Part shown: positions 10,245-19,314 of the stretch, piece after piece | How the letters are laid out: every line of letters starts with the position of its first letter | Numbering within the stretch: position 1 is the first letter of the stretch | NCBI RefSeq assembly: GCF_018603435.1 | Contig: NZ_CP075682.1 | Span: 930,001 to 994,000 of the forward strand | DNA: 64,000 nucleotides | Origin: Chryseobacterium sp. ZHDP1 | Lineage (GTDB): Bacteria > Bacteroidota > Bacteroidia > Flavobacteriales > Weeksellaceae | Reading direction: 5' to 3' | Notes under the pieces: model-generated | What the model was told of the DNA's origin: nothing | Seen by the model: the letters and a program-made list of their open reading frames with translations, nothing else | Database searches by the model: none | Position numbers and translations under genes: made by a program

Positions 10245-10260
10245 CAAACATACAAAAATA
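10245..10260 (-). promoter_or_regulatory. Promoter -7 boxes for the parE operon
   Basis: On the minus strand TATTTTTG (10260-10253) and TATGTTTG (10252-10245) both match TAnnTTTG, immediately upstream of the parE ATG. This implies a very short 5' leader. A matching -33 TTG is not obvious. Confidence 0.5.
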
Positions 10261-10520
10261 CGAAATTGAAGAAAATTATCCGAATATTTTAAGCCGTTTT
10301 TTTGTTAATATTCTCCCAAGAATGGCAATATTGACAGAGAAAATCTCAATTTAAATTATTCAATATAAAGTGAAAAAAGTATTTTGTTTTATTTTTTTCG
10401 TTAAAATTAATGCAGATTATGTTTCAATTTAATAATTTTAATCATAAAAATAAAATATTATCTTATGACTTAGATCATTTAGCTATTAATATAGAAAACT
10501 GAAACCAAAACCAAACTCAC

Positions 10521-11237
10521 ATGAAAAATAAATTGAATGCCATCATCATTGATGACAAGGATGATGGCAAATGCATTTCCCGATTACTGAAAAAGGAATT
10601 TCCTGAATTTGAAGTGCATCTTCAGAAGAGCGGTATCCTTTTCGAGCCAGATTATTTCAGCAAGAATTCTCCGGATATTTTATTCGTTGATATTCAGTAT
10701 TTCGACGATAAGAGTGAGGAAATACTGATGAAACTGAAAGAAAATGATTTCCCCGTTATATTGGTTACGGAATCTGAAAAATCGGCCATTCAGGCTATAA
10801 AAAAAGGGTTTATCCGATATGTTTTTAAACCTTTAAAAAATCTGGATTTTGTTCTCACCGTTAATAAAGCACTTGAAAAATTCAGAAAAAATAAAGCTTC
10901 ACATTCTGCAGGTTCTCAAAACAAAATTAACCTTCCCACCCTGCAAGGCTTTAAGCGGGTAAATATTGATGAAATTATCCGTTGCGAAGCAGATTCCAAC
11001 TACACTTCTATTTACCTTTCCGATAAAAGCAAAGTAATGGTTTCGAAAACCTTATGTGATTTTGAAAAAAATCTTTCAGAATATAATTTCTTCAGAATTC
11101 ATCATAAGCATCTCATCAATCTGGAACATCTGAAAGAATACATCAAAGGAAAAGGCGGACAGGTTGTAATGGCAGACAATTCTGTACTTGACGTTTCTAT
11201 CCGAAAGAAAAATGAGTTTCTTCATAAAATGGCTTAA
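10521..11237 (+). CDS. LytTR-family response regulator (orphan)
   Basis: Cytoplasmic DNA-binding regulator, 238 residues. The receiver domain (1-125) shows the acidic pair D11-D12, phospho-acceptor D57 in ILFVDIQ, a switch residue in LVTES and the conserved lysine in VFKPL. The LytTR DNA-binding domain (about 135-238) has FKRVNIDEIIRCEADSNY and FFRIHHKHLINL. No histidine kinase is adjacent. The gene stands alone, 127 bases before a T9SS cargo gene on the same strand. Targets cannot be told from the sequence. Confidence 0.9.
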   Translation: MKNKLNAIIIDDKDDGKCISRLLKKEFPEFEVHLQKSGILFEPDYFSKNSPDILFVDIQYFDDKSEEILMKLKENDFPVILVTESEKSAIQAIKKGFIRYVFKPLKNLDFVLTVNKALEKFRKNKASHSAGSQNKINLPTLQGFKRVNIDEIIRCEADSNYTSIYLSDKSKVMVSKTLCDFEKNLSEYNFFRIHHKHLINLEHLKEYIKGKGGQVVMADNSVLDVSIRKKNEFLHKMA

Positions 11238-11325
11238 AATTCACATATGTTTGAATAATCTACACACTTGCTCATTTGTTGGTTACAGTTAATCACTTCA
11301 AATAGGCTGTTTTGTAATGCTTTAC

Positions 11326-11333
11326 TATTTTTG
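11326..11333 (+). promoter_or_regulatory. Promoter -7 box for the T9SS protein at 11364
   Basis: TATTTTTG matches TAnnTTTG 30 bases before the ATG at 11364. It lies within the in-frame extension of that gene, which argues against a start further upstream. Confidence 0.5.
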
Positions 11334-11363
11334 AGGACAATCCAATCATTAAATATTATCATT

Positions 11364-12524
11364 ATGAAAAAAAGTCTATTACATGCAAAACATCTTTTTG
11401 CAGCAGCAATGATCTTTTCCGGCGGTTTAGTAAATGCACAACAATGGCTAACGACAGGAAACGCAGGAACTACCGCAGGAAACTATGCCGGAACAACAGG
11501 AGCAACCGCATTTTATCTGAGAACGAACGGAACTGCAGCGGTTCCCGGACAGGCGATTCTTAATGAATTCGGAAGCTTTATTGTAGATGGAGACAACAAT
11601 ACAAACATTGTAAAATCCAAAGGAAATATTGTCGCCGGTGCAGGTAACACTATCGGAGCAGGATCCGGAAGTTCATTGGTAAGCGGCTGGGGAAATAATT
11701 TAGCGGCTGCAGCAGGCGCTAATCTGGTGAGCGGACAGGACAACGTTGTATTGAATAATGCAAGTAAATCTGTTGCTTTAGGCTGGAAAAACGTCATCAG
11801 AAACGCCAATCAGTTTGCGATTGGGGTAGGAATTGATCTCGGAAACTTTTATTCGGGAGGATTCGGGATTGATCTTGCAGCAACCGGGGACCGTTCTTTC
11901 GTCATCGGATCTGGAACGGGCGGAACAAAACTAACGAACAGTATTCCGCGTTCTATTATGTTTGGTATGTCACCAACTTCCACAATGCTGATTGTAGATC
12001 AATATGTCGGTGTAAGAACAACAACTCCTACCGCTAATTTTCATAGTGTAGGAACAGTGCGGCTACAGGGGCTTCCTAATGGATCCGGAAGAGCATTGGT
12101 TGTAGATAATGACGGAAATGTGATGGTGGCAACGAGTACGATTACACGACAAGCAAATAATGAAACCGATTATCAGATCCAGATTGATGAATTGAAAAAT
12201 GAAATTAAAGAACTTAAAGAGCTGCTGAAACAAAATAAAATGAGCGTTGATATGAGCTCAGAAGCCCATGAAGCAAAATTATATCAAAACGCTCCTAATC
12301 CCGGAAAAGGCGAAACAATCATCAAATATTATCTTCCAAAAGATACCAAGAATGCCTCCATTGAAATCTATAATGCTTCAGGGCAGATGATGAAAACCAT
12401 TTCCTTGAAAGAAAAAGGAAACGGAAGCATCAATCTTTCAGGAATAAGAGGCGGTTCTTATGTTTACAGTCTTATTGCAGACGGGAAAATTACAGACTCA
12501 AAAAAAATGCTGATTCAGGAATAG
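11364..12524 (+). CDS. Secreted YadA-head-like repeat protein with T9SS sorting domain
   Basis: 386 residues from the ATG at 11364, chosen because it starts a proper signal peptide (MKKSLLHAKHLFAAAM...VNAQ); an in-frame start at 11268 would place 32 unlikely residues before it. The body (about 50-220) is rich in G, N, A and S with repeating units like LVSGWGNN / LVSGQDNV / VALGWKNV, reminiscent of the left-handed beta-roll head of trimeric autotransporters. A short coiled coil (IDELKNEIKELKELLKQN) follows. The protein ends in a Por sorting domain starting YQNAPNPGKGETII. Likely a surface protein exported by T9SS. Specific function unknown. Confidence 0.82.
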   Translation: MKKSLLHAKHLFAAAMIFSGGLVNAQQWLTTGNAGTTAGNYAGTTGATAFYLRTNGTAAVPGQAILNEFGSFIVDGDNNTNIVKSKGNIVAGAGNTIGAGSGSSLVSGWGNNLAAAAGANLVSGQDNVVLNNASKSVALGWKNVIRNANQFAIGVGIDLGNFYSGGFGIDLAATGDRSFVIGSGTGGTKLTNSIPRSIMFGMSPTSTMLIVDQYVGVRTTTPTANFHSVGTVRLQGLPNGSGRALVVDNDGNVMVATSTITRQANNETDYQIQIDELKNEIKELKELLKQNKMSVDMSSEAHEAKLYQNAPNPGKGETIIKYYLPKDTKNASIEIYNASGQMMKTISLKEKGNGSINLSGIRGGSYVYSLIADGKITDSKKMLIQE

Positions 12525-12554
12525 TTAATGGTCTTAGATATTTTTTTAATTTTT

Positions 12555-12577
12555 AAGCTGTCTTCGGGCAGCTTTTA
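12555..12577 (+). terminator. Hairpin terminator with UUCG loop
   Basis: AAGCTGTC-TTCG-GGCAGCTT is an eight-pair stem (one wobble) capped by a stable TTCG tetraloop and followed by TTTT, 30 bases after the stop of the gene ending at 12524. The rest of the gap to 12791 shows nothing else. Confidence 0.75.
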
Positions 12578-12790
12578 ACATTTATTAAAAAATACTTTAC
12601 ACTTACTCAAAATCTTCCCACACTTACTTAATCACCTTAGTGTGATATTGTTTTAAATGATACTTTTAAACTATTAACTACATGTAGAAAATAAAACAAA
12701 CTAAAAGGTGAAAACCAAAATGTATTATTCATTGAGTATTAATTCTTAAAGTTTTTGTTGGTTTTTGATGTATAAAATCAATTTCGCATC

Positions 12791-14008
12791 ATGGTAAGAA
12801 TGTATTTTTTAACTCTCTGTTTTCTCTTAGGAAGCGTCATGCTTTTCGGGCAGAATCCACCCTGCTCAGATTTTAATGATCCTGTAAATCCTTACGGAAA
12901 CTGGGCTCCTGCTGCACCGCCCAACGGAAACGTTAGTGTAGGCGTAGATTCTCCCAATCCGCTTGACGGATCACAGTTTCTTGTTATCAAGGATAAATCC
13001 GGAGGTTCCTGGTACCAGAACTGGAAAGATTACCAGAATCTGGGAAAATATTTTCTGGGACAGTGCATTTACTTTGATTTTTATCTGGAAAACGACAGTG
13101 GCTATGGATTGCCTTATCATCCGTACATTACTATTTCCGACGGAACCAACAGTGCGACGTTTGTTGCGAGCGTAACTGTAACTCCCGGAAGCGGATGGGT
13201 TCGTATAAAAGCGCCTATTCAGCTTTCCAGCGGCGGTGTTCTTCCGAGCAATTCCGACGGAGCATGGACGATGAGTCCCGTTAATGCGGCAGTTTTTGAT
13301 AATATCATCATGAATACTCAGCTTATTGCGATCACTCCGGATATTACCTCTACACAACAGGAAGTTATGTATTTTGATAATATTTGTGTAAAACCTTGTG
13401 AAGGCTGTAACGAATGTAACTCTAACTTTAAAATCCAAACTACAACTAGTACATCCGGAAATTATACCACGGCTCAGGTATTTTTAGAAAGTACCAACTC
13501 TCCAAGCGTGTATAAGGTAGACTGGGGCGACGGAACGACAGGAAATGTACTTACTTCGCATACCTACAACACACCGGGAAGCTATACAGTTTGTGTGACT
13601 CAGCTTCAGGGAGACGTACCTAAATGTAAAACCTGTATTTCAATCTGTATTCCGAAACCCGCAGAAGGCGGAAATGCCAGAAATTCGGCTAATCTGAAAT
13701 CTCCTCTGAAAGATGTGGCAGATGCAGCAAGAGCAGAATCCGGAACAGCCAGCCAACTGGATTATAATCTGGTTCCCAATCCTGCAAAAAATTATGTGGA
13801 TGTGCAGACTAATCTGGCAAAAAGAGGAAATGTAACCATCAGAATAATGGATGCTTCCGGAAAAATTCTGATCAGTAATTCTGAAATAGTGGAAAGCGGA
13901 AAACAAAGCATCAAGATTAATACAGAGAAACTGATTCAGGGAACCTACATCGTAGAAGTGCAGTCTGATAACAGTAAATCTGCACAAAAGCTTTTAATTT
14001 CGAAGTAA
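12791..14008 (+). CDS. T9SS-exported protein with PKD domain
   Basis: 405 residues, unrecognised overall. Seen: a signal peptide (hydrophobic 4-18, cleavage after LFGQ), a beta-rich jelly-roll-like region (about 25-205) with FDFYLEND and VMYFDNICV, and a cysteine cluster CVKPCEGCNECN. A PKD domain (about 215-280) contains VDWGDGTTG and YNTPGSYTVCV, and a Por sorting domain starts at VPNPAKNYVDV. Start may be the ATG at 12791 or at 12800. The next gene starts 34 bases downstream and has a closely similar C-terminal domain, so the two are probably one transcript. Possibly a carbohydrate-binding surface protein (inference from the fold pattern only). Confidence 0.82.
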   Translation: MVRMYFLTLCFLLGSVMLFGQNPPCSDFNDPVNPYGNWAPAAPPNGNVSVGVDSPNPLDGSQFLVIKDKSGGSWYQNWKDYQNLGKYFLGQCIYFDFYLENDSGYGLPYHPYITISDGTNSATFVASVTVTPGSGWVRIKAPIQLSSGGVLPSNSDGAWTMSPVNAAVFDNIIMNTQLIAITPDITSTQQEVMYFDNICVKPCEGCNECNSNFKIQTTTSTSGNYTTAQVFLESTNSPSVYKVDWGDGTTGNVLTSHTYNTPGSYTVCVTQLQGDVPKCKTCISICIPKPAEGGNARNSANLKSPLKDVADAARAESGTASQLDYNLVPNPAKNYVDVQTNLAKRGNVTIRIMDASGKILISNSEIVESGKQSIKINTEKLIQGTYIVEVQSDNSKSAQKLLISK

Positions 14009-14042
14009 ATTCAGTCAAAACCAACACACAAAATAATATAGC

Positions 14043-15311
14043 ATGAAAACAAATCTAAAAACCGGAGGACTGCTTCTGAGAAGCTTCCAAATCATAAAAT
14101 CGCAAAGATTACTTTTAGCCATTTTCATCAGTCTGATTTCTTATTCAGAAGTTTCTGCGCATGCTTCTACGATTACAAGAAAATGGTGCGGCGGATTTTT
14201 TCACAGAAAATTTGTTGCTCAGGCTCAGACTTCCGCACTTTCTTACACAAAATATGTAACAGGCTATAATTGTATCGGGCAATTTGTAGGATACGGAAAT
14301 ATAGGTTATTGGTCTTCAACCTGCTCCAATGAAAGCAAAGGATGTTCCCGTCCTCAGACAGCCACCTGCAGCAAAAGCGGAACGGTTTACGATCAGGTTT
14401 ACAATCTTTGTACACTTTCTTTCACAGGTCCCTATGCGTATAACAGCTATGCAAAAGCCGAACACCTTACAAGCGGAATTTATCTTACGCAGACTTCCTC
14501 AGGCAGAGGTTCTGCAGGACTTACAGGAAGTTATGCTTTAGATGAAAAGAAGTTCTCCAGACTTGTAGATAATGGTACTTCTTTCGGAGAAATTACCGGC
14601 GATGTTACGGTGAACGATAATAATCAGCTTGTTGTTACTAAAATGAACGGAAGAATCAGTGTTACTCCGTCAGCAGATTTTTATTCTGACGTAAAAATAG
14701 TTGTCATTAAAGAAAACATTAATATTTCGGATGATGAAGCGCTTGCCAATGAACAGGCTGTCCAAAACGGAACTTATCCCGATGTAGTGTATACCGCAAC
14801 CGTACATATTTCTAAAAACGGACTTACTTACGACGGAATTTTTAAAAACGGATTTATAAGCAACCAGATTAAAGAATATGCTACCGCACAGGAAAAAGGC
14901 GTTTCTTTCAGCAATTTTTCTTCATCGGTTCCTATTAATGTTAATTTAAATGATGATGAAAAGCTTACGCTGGTAACAGTAATGGATGGCGGATTTGATA
15001 TCAGTACCGCAGTGGTGCAAAAAAATGCAAATACGGCAATTGATAATACTCTTTCTTCTGACACGCCAAAACTTACTCCAAATCCTGCAAAAGATTATGT
15101 AGACGTAAATATGAACCTTGAAAAAAGAGAATTGATTATTGTAAGAATCATCAGTTCTTTGGGTAAAATAGCTGCCGAAAAATCTGAAGCGCTGAACAGC
15201 GGGAAACAATCCATAAGACTTAATACGGATCAGCTTCTGCCCGGAACTTATATTGTTGAGATAAAATCGACTTCTAAAACGACTTCGCAGAAACTGCTCA
15301 TAACGAGGTAG
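14043..15311 (+). CDS. T9SS-exported protein of unknown function
   Basis: 422 residues, not recognised. An unusually long N-terminal signal region (basic 1-23, hydrophobic core 24-36, cut near VSAHA) is followed by a cysteine-containing region (CSNESKGCSRPQTATC, CTLSFTG), then a beta-rich segment (about 180-320). The Por sorting domain starting LTPNPAKDYVDV is nearly the same as that of the preceding gene (shared PNPAK-YVDV, SGKQSI-N, GTYIVE), so the two ends are paralogous. Closed by the hairpin at 15332. Likely secreted or surface attached. Confidence 0.8.
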   Translation: MKTNLKTGGLLLRSFQIIKSQRLLLAIFISLISYSEVSAHASTITRKWCGGFFHRKFVAQAQTSALSYTKYVTGYNCIGQFVGYGNIGYWSSTCSNESKGCSRPQTATCSKSGTVYDQVYNLCTLSFTGPYAYNSYAKAEHLTSGIYLTQTSSGRGSAGLTGSYALDEKKFSRLVDNGTSFGEITGDVTVNDNNQLVVTKMNGRISVTPSADFYSDVKIVVIKENINISDDEALANEQAVQNGTYPDVVYTATVHISKNGLTYDGIFKNGFISNQIKEYATAQEKGVSFSNFSSSVPINVNLNDDEKLTLVTVMDGGFDISTAVVQKNANTAIDNTLSSDTPKLTPNPAKDYVDVNMNLEKRELIIVRIISSLGKIAAEKSEALNSGKQSIRLNTDQLLPGTYIVEIKSTSKTTSQKLLITR

Positions 15312-15331
15312 CGCAATTCATATCTTCAAAA

Positions 15332-15358
15332 AAGCCATCCGAAATCGGGTGGTTTTTC
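15332..15358 (+). terminator. Rho-independent terminator of the T9SS gene pair
   Basis: AAGCCATCC pairs with GGGTGGTTT (two wobbles) around GAAATC, then TTTTTC. It lies 21 bases after the stop at 15311. Confidence 0.75.
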
Positions 15359-15505
15359 TTTGAATGATTTCTTTAAAAACATTTTAAGTATTTAATTCCT
15401 GCTCCAATAAAATATCTTTTTGCGTTTTGTGGTTAATTTAAGCCAATAAATCTCTCCTGATTGTAAAAAATAAATTAAATTCGATACAAGAAAAAACAAT
15501 CCTTA

Positions 15506-16654
15506 ATGATACAACTTCCTTTATCCAAACTTTCCAATGTAGGAACTACGATTTTCAGCCAGATGACGCAGCTTGCCAATGAAAATGAAGCCATCAATCT
15601 ATCGCAGGGGTTTCCCGATTTCATGCCGGATTCCGAATTGCTGGATCATGTGGATCATTTCATTAAAAAAGGCTTTAATCAGTATGCACCGATGGGCGGA
15701 ATGATTGGTTTGAAGGAAGAAATTGCCGGAAAAATAGAAAATTCTCATCAGGCAGTGTATCATCCAGATTCTGAAATTACCGTTACTGCAGGCGGAACTC
15801 AGGCTATTTTCACTGCAATTGCGACTTTTGTAAAGAAAGAAGATGAGGTCATTATTTTTGAACCGGCTTACGACTGTTATGAACCTACGGTAGAGCTTTT
15901 CGGAGGAATTGTAAAGCGTTTCGAAATGAAAGCTCCCGATTATGAAATCGACTGGAATGTTGTGAAAAATTTAGTCTCGGAAAAAACAAAGATGATTATC
16001 CTGAACAATCCGAACAATCCTTCCGGAAAGATTTTAAAGGAAAATGACATTCAAGAATTAATTAAAATTGTGGAAGGAACTTCTATCCTGATTTTAAGTG
16101 ACGAAGTTTATGAAAATATTGTCTTTGACGGAAAACAGCATTTAAGCATCTGCAAATATCCCGAACTGAAAAACAGAAGTCTTCTGGTTGCTTCATTTGG
16201 AAAACTGTTTCATGTTACCGGCTGGAAAATAGGCTATTGTGCAGCTCCGAAATATCTGACTGACGAATTCAGGAAAGTCCATCAGTTTAATGTTTTCTCC
16301 GTGAATACACCGATGCAGCTTGCTTTGGCGGAGTATATGAAAAATCCGGATCATTACAATCAGCTGAATCAGTTCTTTCAGGAAAAAAGAGATTTTTTAA
16401 GACAGGGTTTAGCCAATACTTCTTTTGAATTACTGGATTGTGAAGGAACTTATTTTCAGGCTTTAAAATATGATAAGATTTCTGACAAAAATGATCTTGA
16501 TTTTGCTCACGAACTCACGATTAATCATAAGGTGGCAAGTGTTCCTTTCTCTTCTTTTTATAAAAACAGACTGAATGAAAATGTTATCCGTTTGTGTTTT
16601 GCCAAGAAGCAGGAAACTTTAGAAAGAGCTTTGGAAAATTTGTCTAAACTGTAA
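15506..16654 (+). CDS. PLP-dependent aminotransferase, methionine aminotransferase type
   Basis: Fold-type I (class I/II) aminotransferase of 382 residues, close in layout to E. coli YbdL, which transaminates methionine and aromatic amino acids in the cytoplasm. Seen: INLSQGFPDF and the FNQYAPMGG substrate loop, TAGGTQAIF (phosphate-binding region), NNPNNPSGK, SDEVYENIVF, the PLP lysine in ASFGKLFHVTGWKIGY and the C-terminal arginine in VIRLCF. Stand-alone gene. Kynurenine and other KAT-like activities are possible alternatives because the subgroup is promiscuous. Confidence 0.85.
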   Translation: MIQLPLSKLSNVGTTIFSQMTQLANENEAINLSQGFPDFMPDSELLDHVDHFIKKGFNQYAPMGGMIGLKEEIAGKIENSHQAVYHPDSEITVTAGGTQAIFTAIATFVKKEDEVIIFEPAYDCYEPTVELFGGIVKRFEMKAPDYEIDWNVVKNLVSEKTKMIILNNPNNPSGKILKENDIQELIKIVEGTSILILSDEVYENIVFDGKQHLSICKYPELKNRSLLVASFGKLFHVTGWKIGYCAAPKYLTDEFRKVHQFNVFSVNTPMQLALAEYMKNPDHYNQLNQFFQEKRDFLRQGLANTSFELLDCEGTYFQALKYDKISDKNDLDFAHELTINHKVASVPFSSFYKNRLNENVIRLCFAKKQETLERALENLSKL

Positions 16655-16700
16655 TTTCGTTGATCGTTGATTTAGCAAACTATAAAGATTTCAAAAAAAA

Positions 16701-16957
16701 TTTAACCACAAAAGATGCAAAAGACTTTATTGGATTTATTTAAAGTATTTCAAAAGTCTGCAAAGAGAAAAAATCTTTGATTTTTTTAAAACTTATGTGC
16801 TCTTTTTTCCATTTAAGTATTAAACTTAAACTACTAAAGTGTTACAATCTTTTGCATCTTTTGCGGTAAAAAAGTTTAGACAAATTTTCCATTTAAGTAG
16901 TAAACTTTAAAAACTAAAGTGTTTCCATCTTTTTGCATCTTTCGCAGTAAAAAAGTT
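16701..16957. repeat. Dispersed inverted-terminus repeat (family E) with duplicated right half
   Basis: 16701-16873 starts TTTAACCACAAAAGATGC and ends GCATCTTTTGCGGTAAA, an inverted pair, with an internal stretch AAAATCTTTGATTTTT and TTATGTGCTCTTTT. The right half is repeated imperfectly at 16887-16957. Close relatives lie at 34748-34920 (long stretches nearly identical), 41215-41383 and, as a mosaic, at 32216-32663. Non-coding and MITE-like. Confidence 0.8.
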
Positions 16958-16963
16958 GAAATA

Positions 16964-17002
16964 AAAAACTGGTGACATTGATAATTTCTGTCATCAGTTT
17001 TT
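16964..17002 (-). terminator. Terminator after the SDR gene
   Basis: AAAAACTGGTGACA and TGTCATCAGTTTTT pair (one wobble) around a 11-base loop. On the minus strand it ends in TTTTT just past the SDR stop. Confidence 0.8.
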
Positions 17003-17010
17003 ATTTAAGA

Positions 17011-17775
17011 TTATAAAAACATACCTCCGGAAGCTTCAATTCTCTGTCCGTTGATCCATCTTGCCTCTTCGGTACACAGGAAAGCCACTATTCCGCCGAT
17101 ATCGTCGGGAACACCTGCTCTTCCTAAAGCGGTATTATTGGCAACCATAGTATTGATGTTTTTATCATCCCTTGTTCTTCCGCCGCCAAAATCTGTTTCA
17201 ATAGCACCGGGAGCCACAACATTGGATTTAATTTTTCTTGCGCCCAATTCTTTTGCCTGATATTTCGTAAGCATATCAATGGCTGCTTTCATAGAACCAT
17301 ATACGGAAGATCCGGGTAATGCAAACCTTGCCAATCCTGATGAAACGTTGATGATTCCACCACCTTCATTCATAAAAGGCAAAAACTTCTGAGTCAGGAA
17401 AAATACTCCTTTGAAATGAATATCCACCATATCGTCCAACTGCTCTTCGGTAACCTCCGGAATCGGGCAGTACAAAGCTGTTCCTGCATTGTTGATGAGA
17501 TAATCGATATTTCGGCTGCCTGTATTTTCTTCAAGGTGATCTCCCACCGTTTTTACAAAAGCATCAAAACTTTTCACCTCTTTTGTATCCAGTTGATAAG
17601 CAATTGCTTTCTGTCCTAAAGACTGAATTTCTTCTACTACTCTATCCGCTTCTTCCTTATTGGTTCTGTAAGTTAAAATGACATCAAGACCTTTCTGGGC
17701 AATTTTAATAGCAGAATTTCTTCCTAATCCTCTGCTTCCACCTGTAATCAGAGCAATTTTTGTTCTTGTTTCCAT
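17011..17775 (-). CDS. Short-chain dehydrogenase/reductase (SDR)
   Basis: NAD(P)-dependent oxidoreductase of the classical SDR family, 254 residues, cytoplasmic. Rossmann glycine motif TGGSRGLG (about 9-16), NNAG (about 95), catalytic Ser in VSSGLA, YxxxK as YGSMK, and the C-terminal WINGQRIEASGG typical of FabG-like members. The segment TYRTNKEEADR after the second strand carries an arginine compatible with NADP preference (inference). It lies 90 bases downstream of an AraC-family regulator on the same strand, so the pair may be one unit. Substrate not determinable. Confidence 0.9.
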   Translation of the reverse strand: METRTKIALITGGSRGLGRNSAIKIAQKGLDVILTYRTNKEEADRVVEEIQSLGQKAIAYQLDTKEVKSFDAFVKTVGDHLEENTGSRNIDYLINNAGTALYCPIPEVTEEQLDDMVDIHFKGVFFLTQKFLPFMNEGGGIINVSSGLARFALPGSSVYGSMKAAIDMLTKYQAKELGARKIKSNVVAPGAIETDFGGGRTRDDKNINTMVANNTALGRAGVPDDIGGIVAFLCTEEARWINGQRIEASGGMFL

Positions 17776-17865
17776 TATTTAATGATTTATTTTAATGAGA
17801 CAAAGTTCAGGTAATTTACGGTTCAGGCGTTTGCTTTAATCAAACTTAAATTTGCAAAATTCAAA

Positions 17866-18813
17866 TCATGATCGAAATTCCAAAGGAGCGAGAGATGTTT
17901 TCTTTTTGAAAAAGTTTGAAAAATGAGCAATTTCCTCAAATCCTAGAGCATAGGAAATCTCAGAAACATTCCACTTGGTCTGTTTCAGAAGAATTTTTGC
18001 TTCCTGAATAACCCTTTCTGCAATAATTTCCGTAGTGGTTTTTCCTGTACTTTCTTTCAGTTTTTTATTCAAATAATTTACGTGAACAGCCAATCGGTCT
18101 GCATAATCTTTTGCCGTTTTCAGCTGCAGTCTCTGATCCGATGATTCTATGGGAAACTGCCTTTCCAACAGTTCTATAAACAGCGAAACAACACGCAGTG
18201 AAGCATCATTTGATGTTGATAATTTTGAAGCCGGCTGCAGCTTCTGCCCGTAATGAATAAGCTCCAGAACATAATTCCTGATAAGATCATACTTAAAAAT
18301 ATAATCAGAATTAATTTCTTTTTTCATCTTATCGTACAGCTGTTCAATTTCGTCAGCCAGATCATCCTCAATCTCAAAAAGAGGCACATTTCCAGGCTGA
18401 AAGATCGGCAAATCTTCAAGAGTATTATGCGATTTATCCTTAATAAAAAAATCTTCTGTAAAAACGCAGAAACTCCCCGACTGGAAAGGATCTTCGGGAA
18501 TCCAGTGATACGGAACTTTAGGAGTCGCAAATAAAAGTGCATTCCCTTTTATCTGAATAATTTTATCTGCATATTCCGCCCTGTTTCTGCCTCTTATTAA
18601 GCTTATCTTGTAATATTTCCTCCTGTTGTAAGGCATTTCAGAAGTTGTTTTTGCTCTTTCCAGAGTTTGGGCAATATCAAAAACATTAAAATGGCCGATT
18701 TCCTTATGAAGCCCTTTCGGAAAAATAGTCTCGATATCCGTTCCGAGTTTTGCGGTCATTTCTCTGTAAAAGTCATCCAGCGAAGTGTAGGAAGTATGCT
18801 GCATCTTTTCCAT
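17866..18813 (-). CDS. AraC-family transcriptional regulator
   Basis: 315 residues. The N-terminal 200 residues are a cupin-like/AraC effector domain (FNVFDIAQTLERAK, GNALLFATPKVPYHW). The C-terminal AraC/XylS double helix-turn-helix (about 215-315) includes LAVHVNYLNKKLKESTGKT and ISYALGFEEIAHFSNFFKK. ATG at 18813 or 18804 is possible. Transcribed toward the SDR gene, which it probably regulates (inference from proximity). Upstream it diverges from the small leader peptide gene at 18952. Confidence 0.9.
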   Translation of the reverse strand: MEKMQHTSYTSLDDFYREMTAKLGTDIETIFPKGLHKEIGHFNVFDIAQTLERAKTTSEMPYNRRKYYKISLIRGRNRAEYADKIIQIKGNALLFATPKVPYHWIPEDPFQSGSFCVFTEDFFIKDKSHNTLEDLPIFQPGNVPLFEIEDDLADEIEQLYDKMKKEINSDYIFKYDLIRNYVLELIHYGQKLQPASKLSTSNDASLRVVSLFIELLERQFPIESSDQRLQLKTAKDYADRLAVHVNYLNKKLKESTGKTTTEIIAERVIQEAKILLKQTKWNVSEISYALGFEEIAHFSNFFKKKTSLAPLEFRS

Positions 18814-18951
18814 AACTGAAATTTGTAAAATTCAAATGTACGGAATATTATTTCCGAAATCCCAAACAATAATTTTATAAATTTATCAAACAAAAGTGAT
18901 TTATATTGAATTATTTTATATATTAGTGATGTCAAATTAAAAATATTCAAT

Positions 18952-19113
18952 ATGAAAAATCAAAATTTAAGCAACAGAAGGAAATTGAACAAAAAACAAC
19001 TGCGTTCTATTACAGGGGGAAAAGAAATGTGTATAGATCGTAATACAGGGGAATGTAGAAAATATGGTCCATTTTGTGGTGAGATACAATGCCAGCTCAT
19101 TCCTGATTTATAA
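18952..19113 (+). CDS. Double-glycine-leader (bacteriocin-like) small peptide
   Basis: 53 residues: MKNQNLSNRRKLNKKQ, then LRSITGG, then a 26-residue C-terminal part with four cysteines (MCIDRNTGEC, FCGEIQC). The K-L-x-x-x-x-L-x-x-I-x-GG pattern is the leader type cut by peptidase-containing ABC exporters, and Chryseobacterium-like genomes carry many such peptides. Two more are at 21815-22015 and 40677-40883. The IS at 19126 begins 13 bases after the stop. No maturation or export gene is near. Function unknown; antibacterial activity is not shown by sequence. Confidence 0.72.
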   Translation: MKNQNLSNRRKLNKKQLRSITGGKEMCIDRNTGECRKYGPFCGEIQCQLIPDL

Positions 19114-19253
19114 ATTAAGGTAATGTACTGAAAAATAGTTGGTGAAATTCAGGATATATTTTAATAAATTATGGATGTTAATCCGAAGAGGACAAAAGCA
19201 CTGGTGGAGATCAACTTTTCAGCAATAGGATTAATGTTCAAAACGATAGTTTT

Positions 19254-19279
19254 AAGGTGAGGTTTCCCTCACCTTTTCG
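19254..19279 (+). terminator. Inward-facing terminator, left end of the IS
   Basis: Perfect nine-pair stem AAGGTGAGG-TTTC-CCTCACCTT followed by TTTTCGTTT on the plus strand. It would stop transcription entering the IS from the left (antisense to the transposase). Confidence 0.75.
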
Positions 19280-19314
19280 TTTATTATCGGATGAACCTTA
19301 TGGCTAAAAAAACT

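Noticed and set aside
10233..10247. TTG start adding five residues to ParE
   Set aside because: The TTG is within a TAnnTTTG promoter box, so it is unlikely to be transcribed as a start; the ATG at 10232 gives the usual ParE N-terminus.
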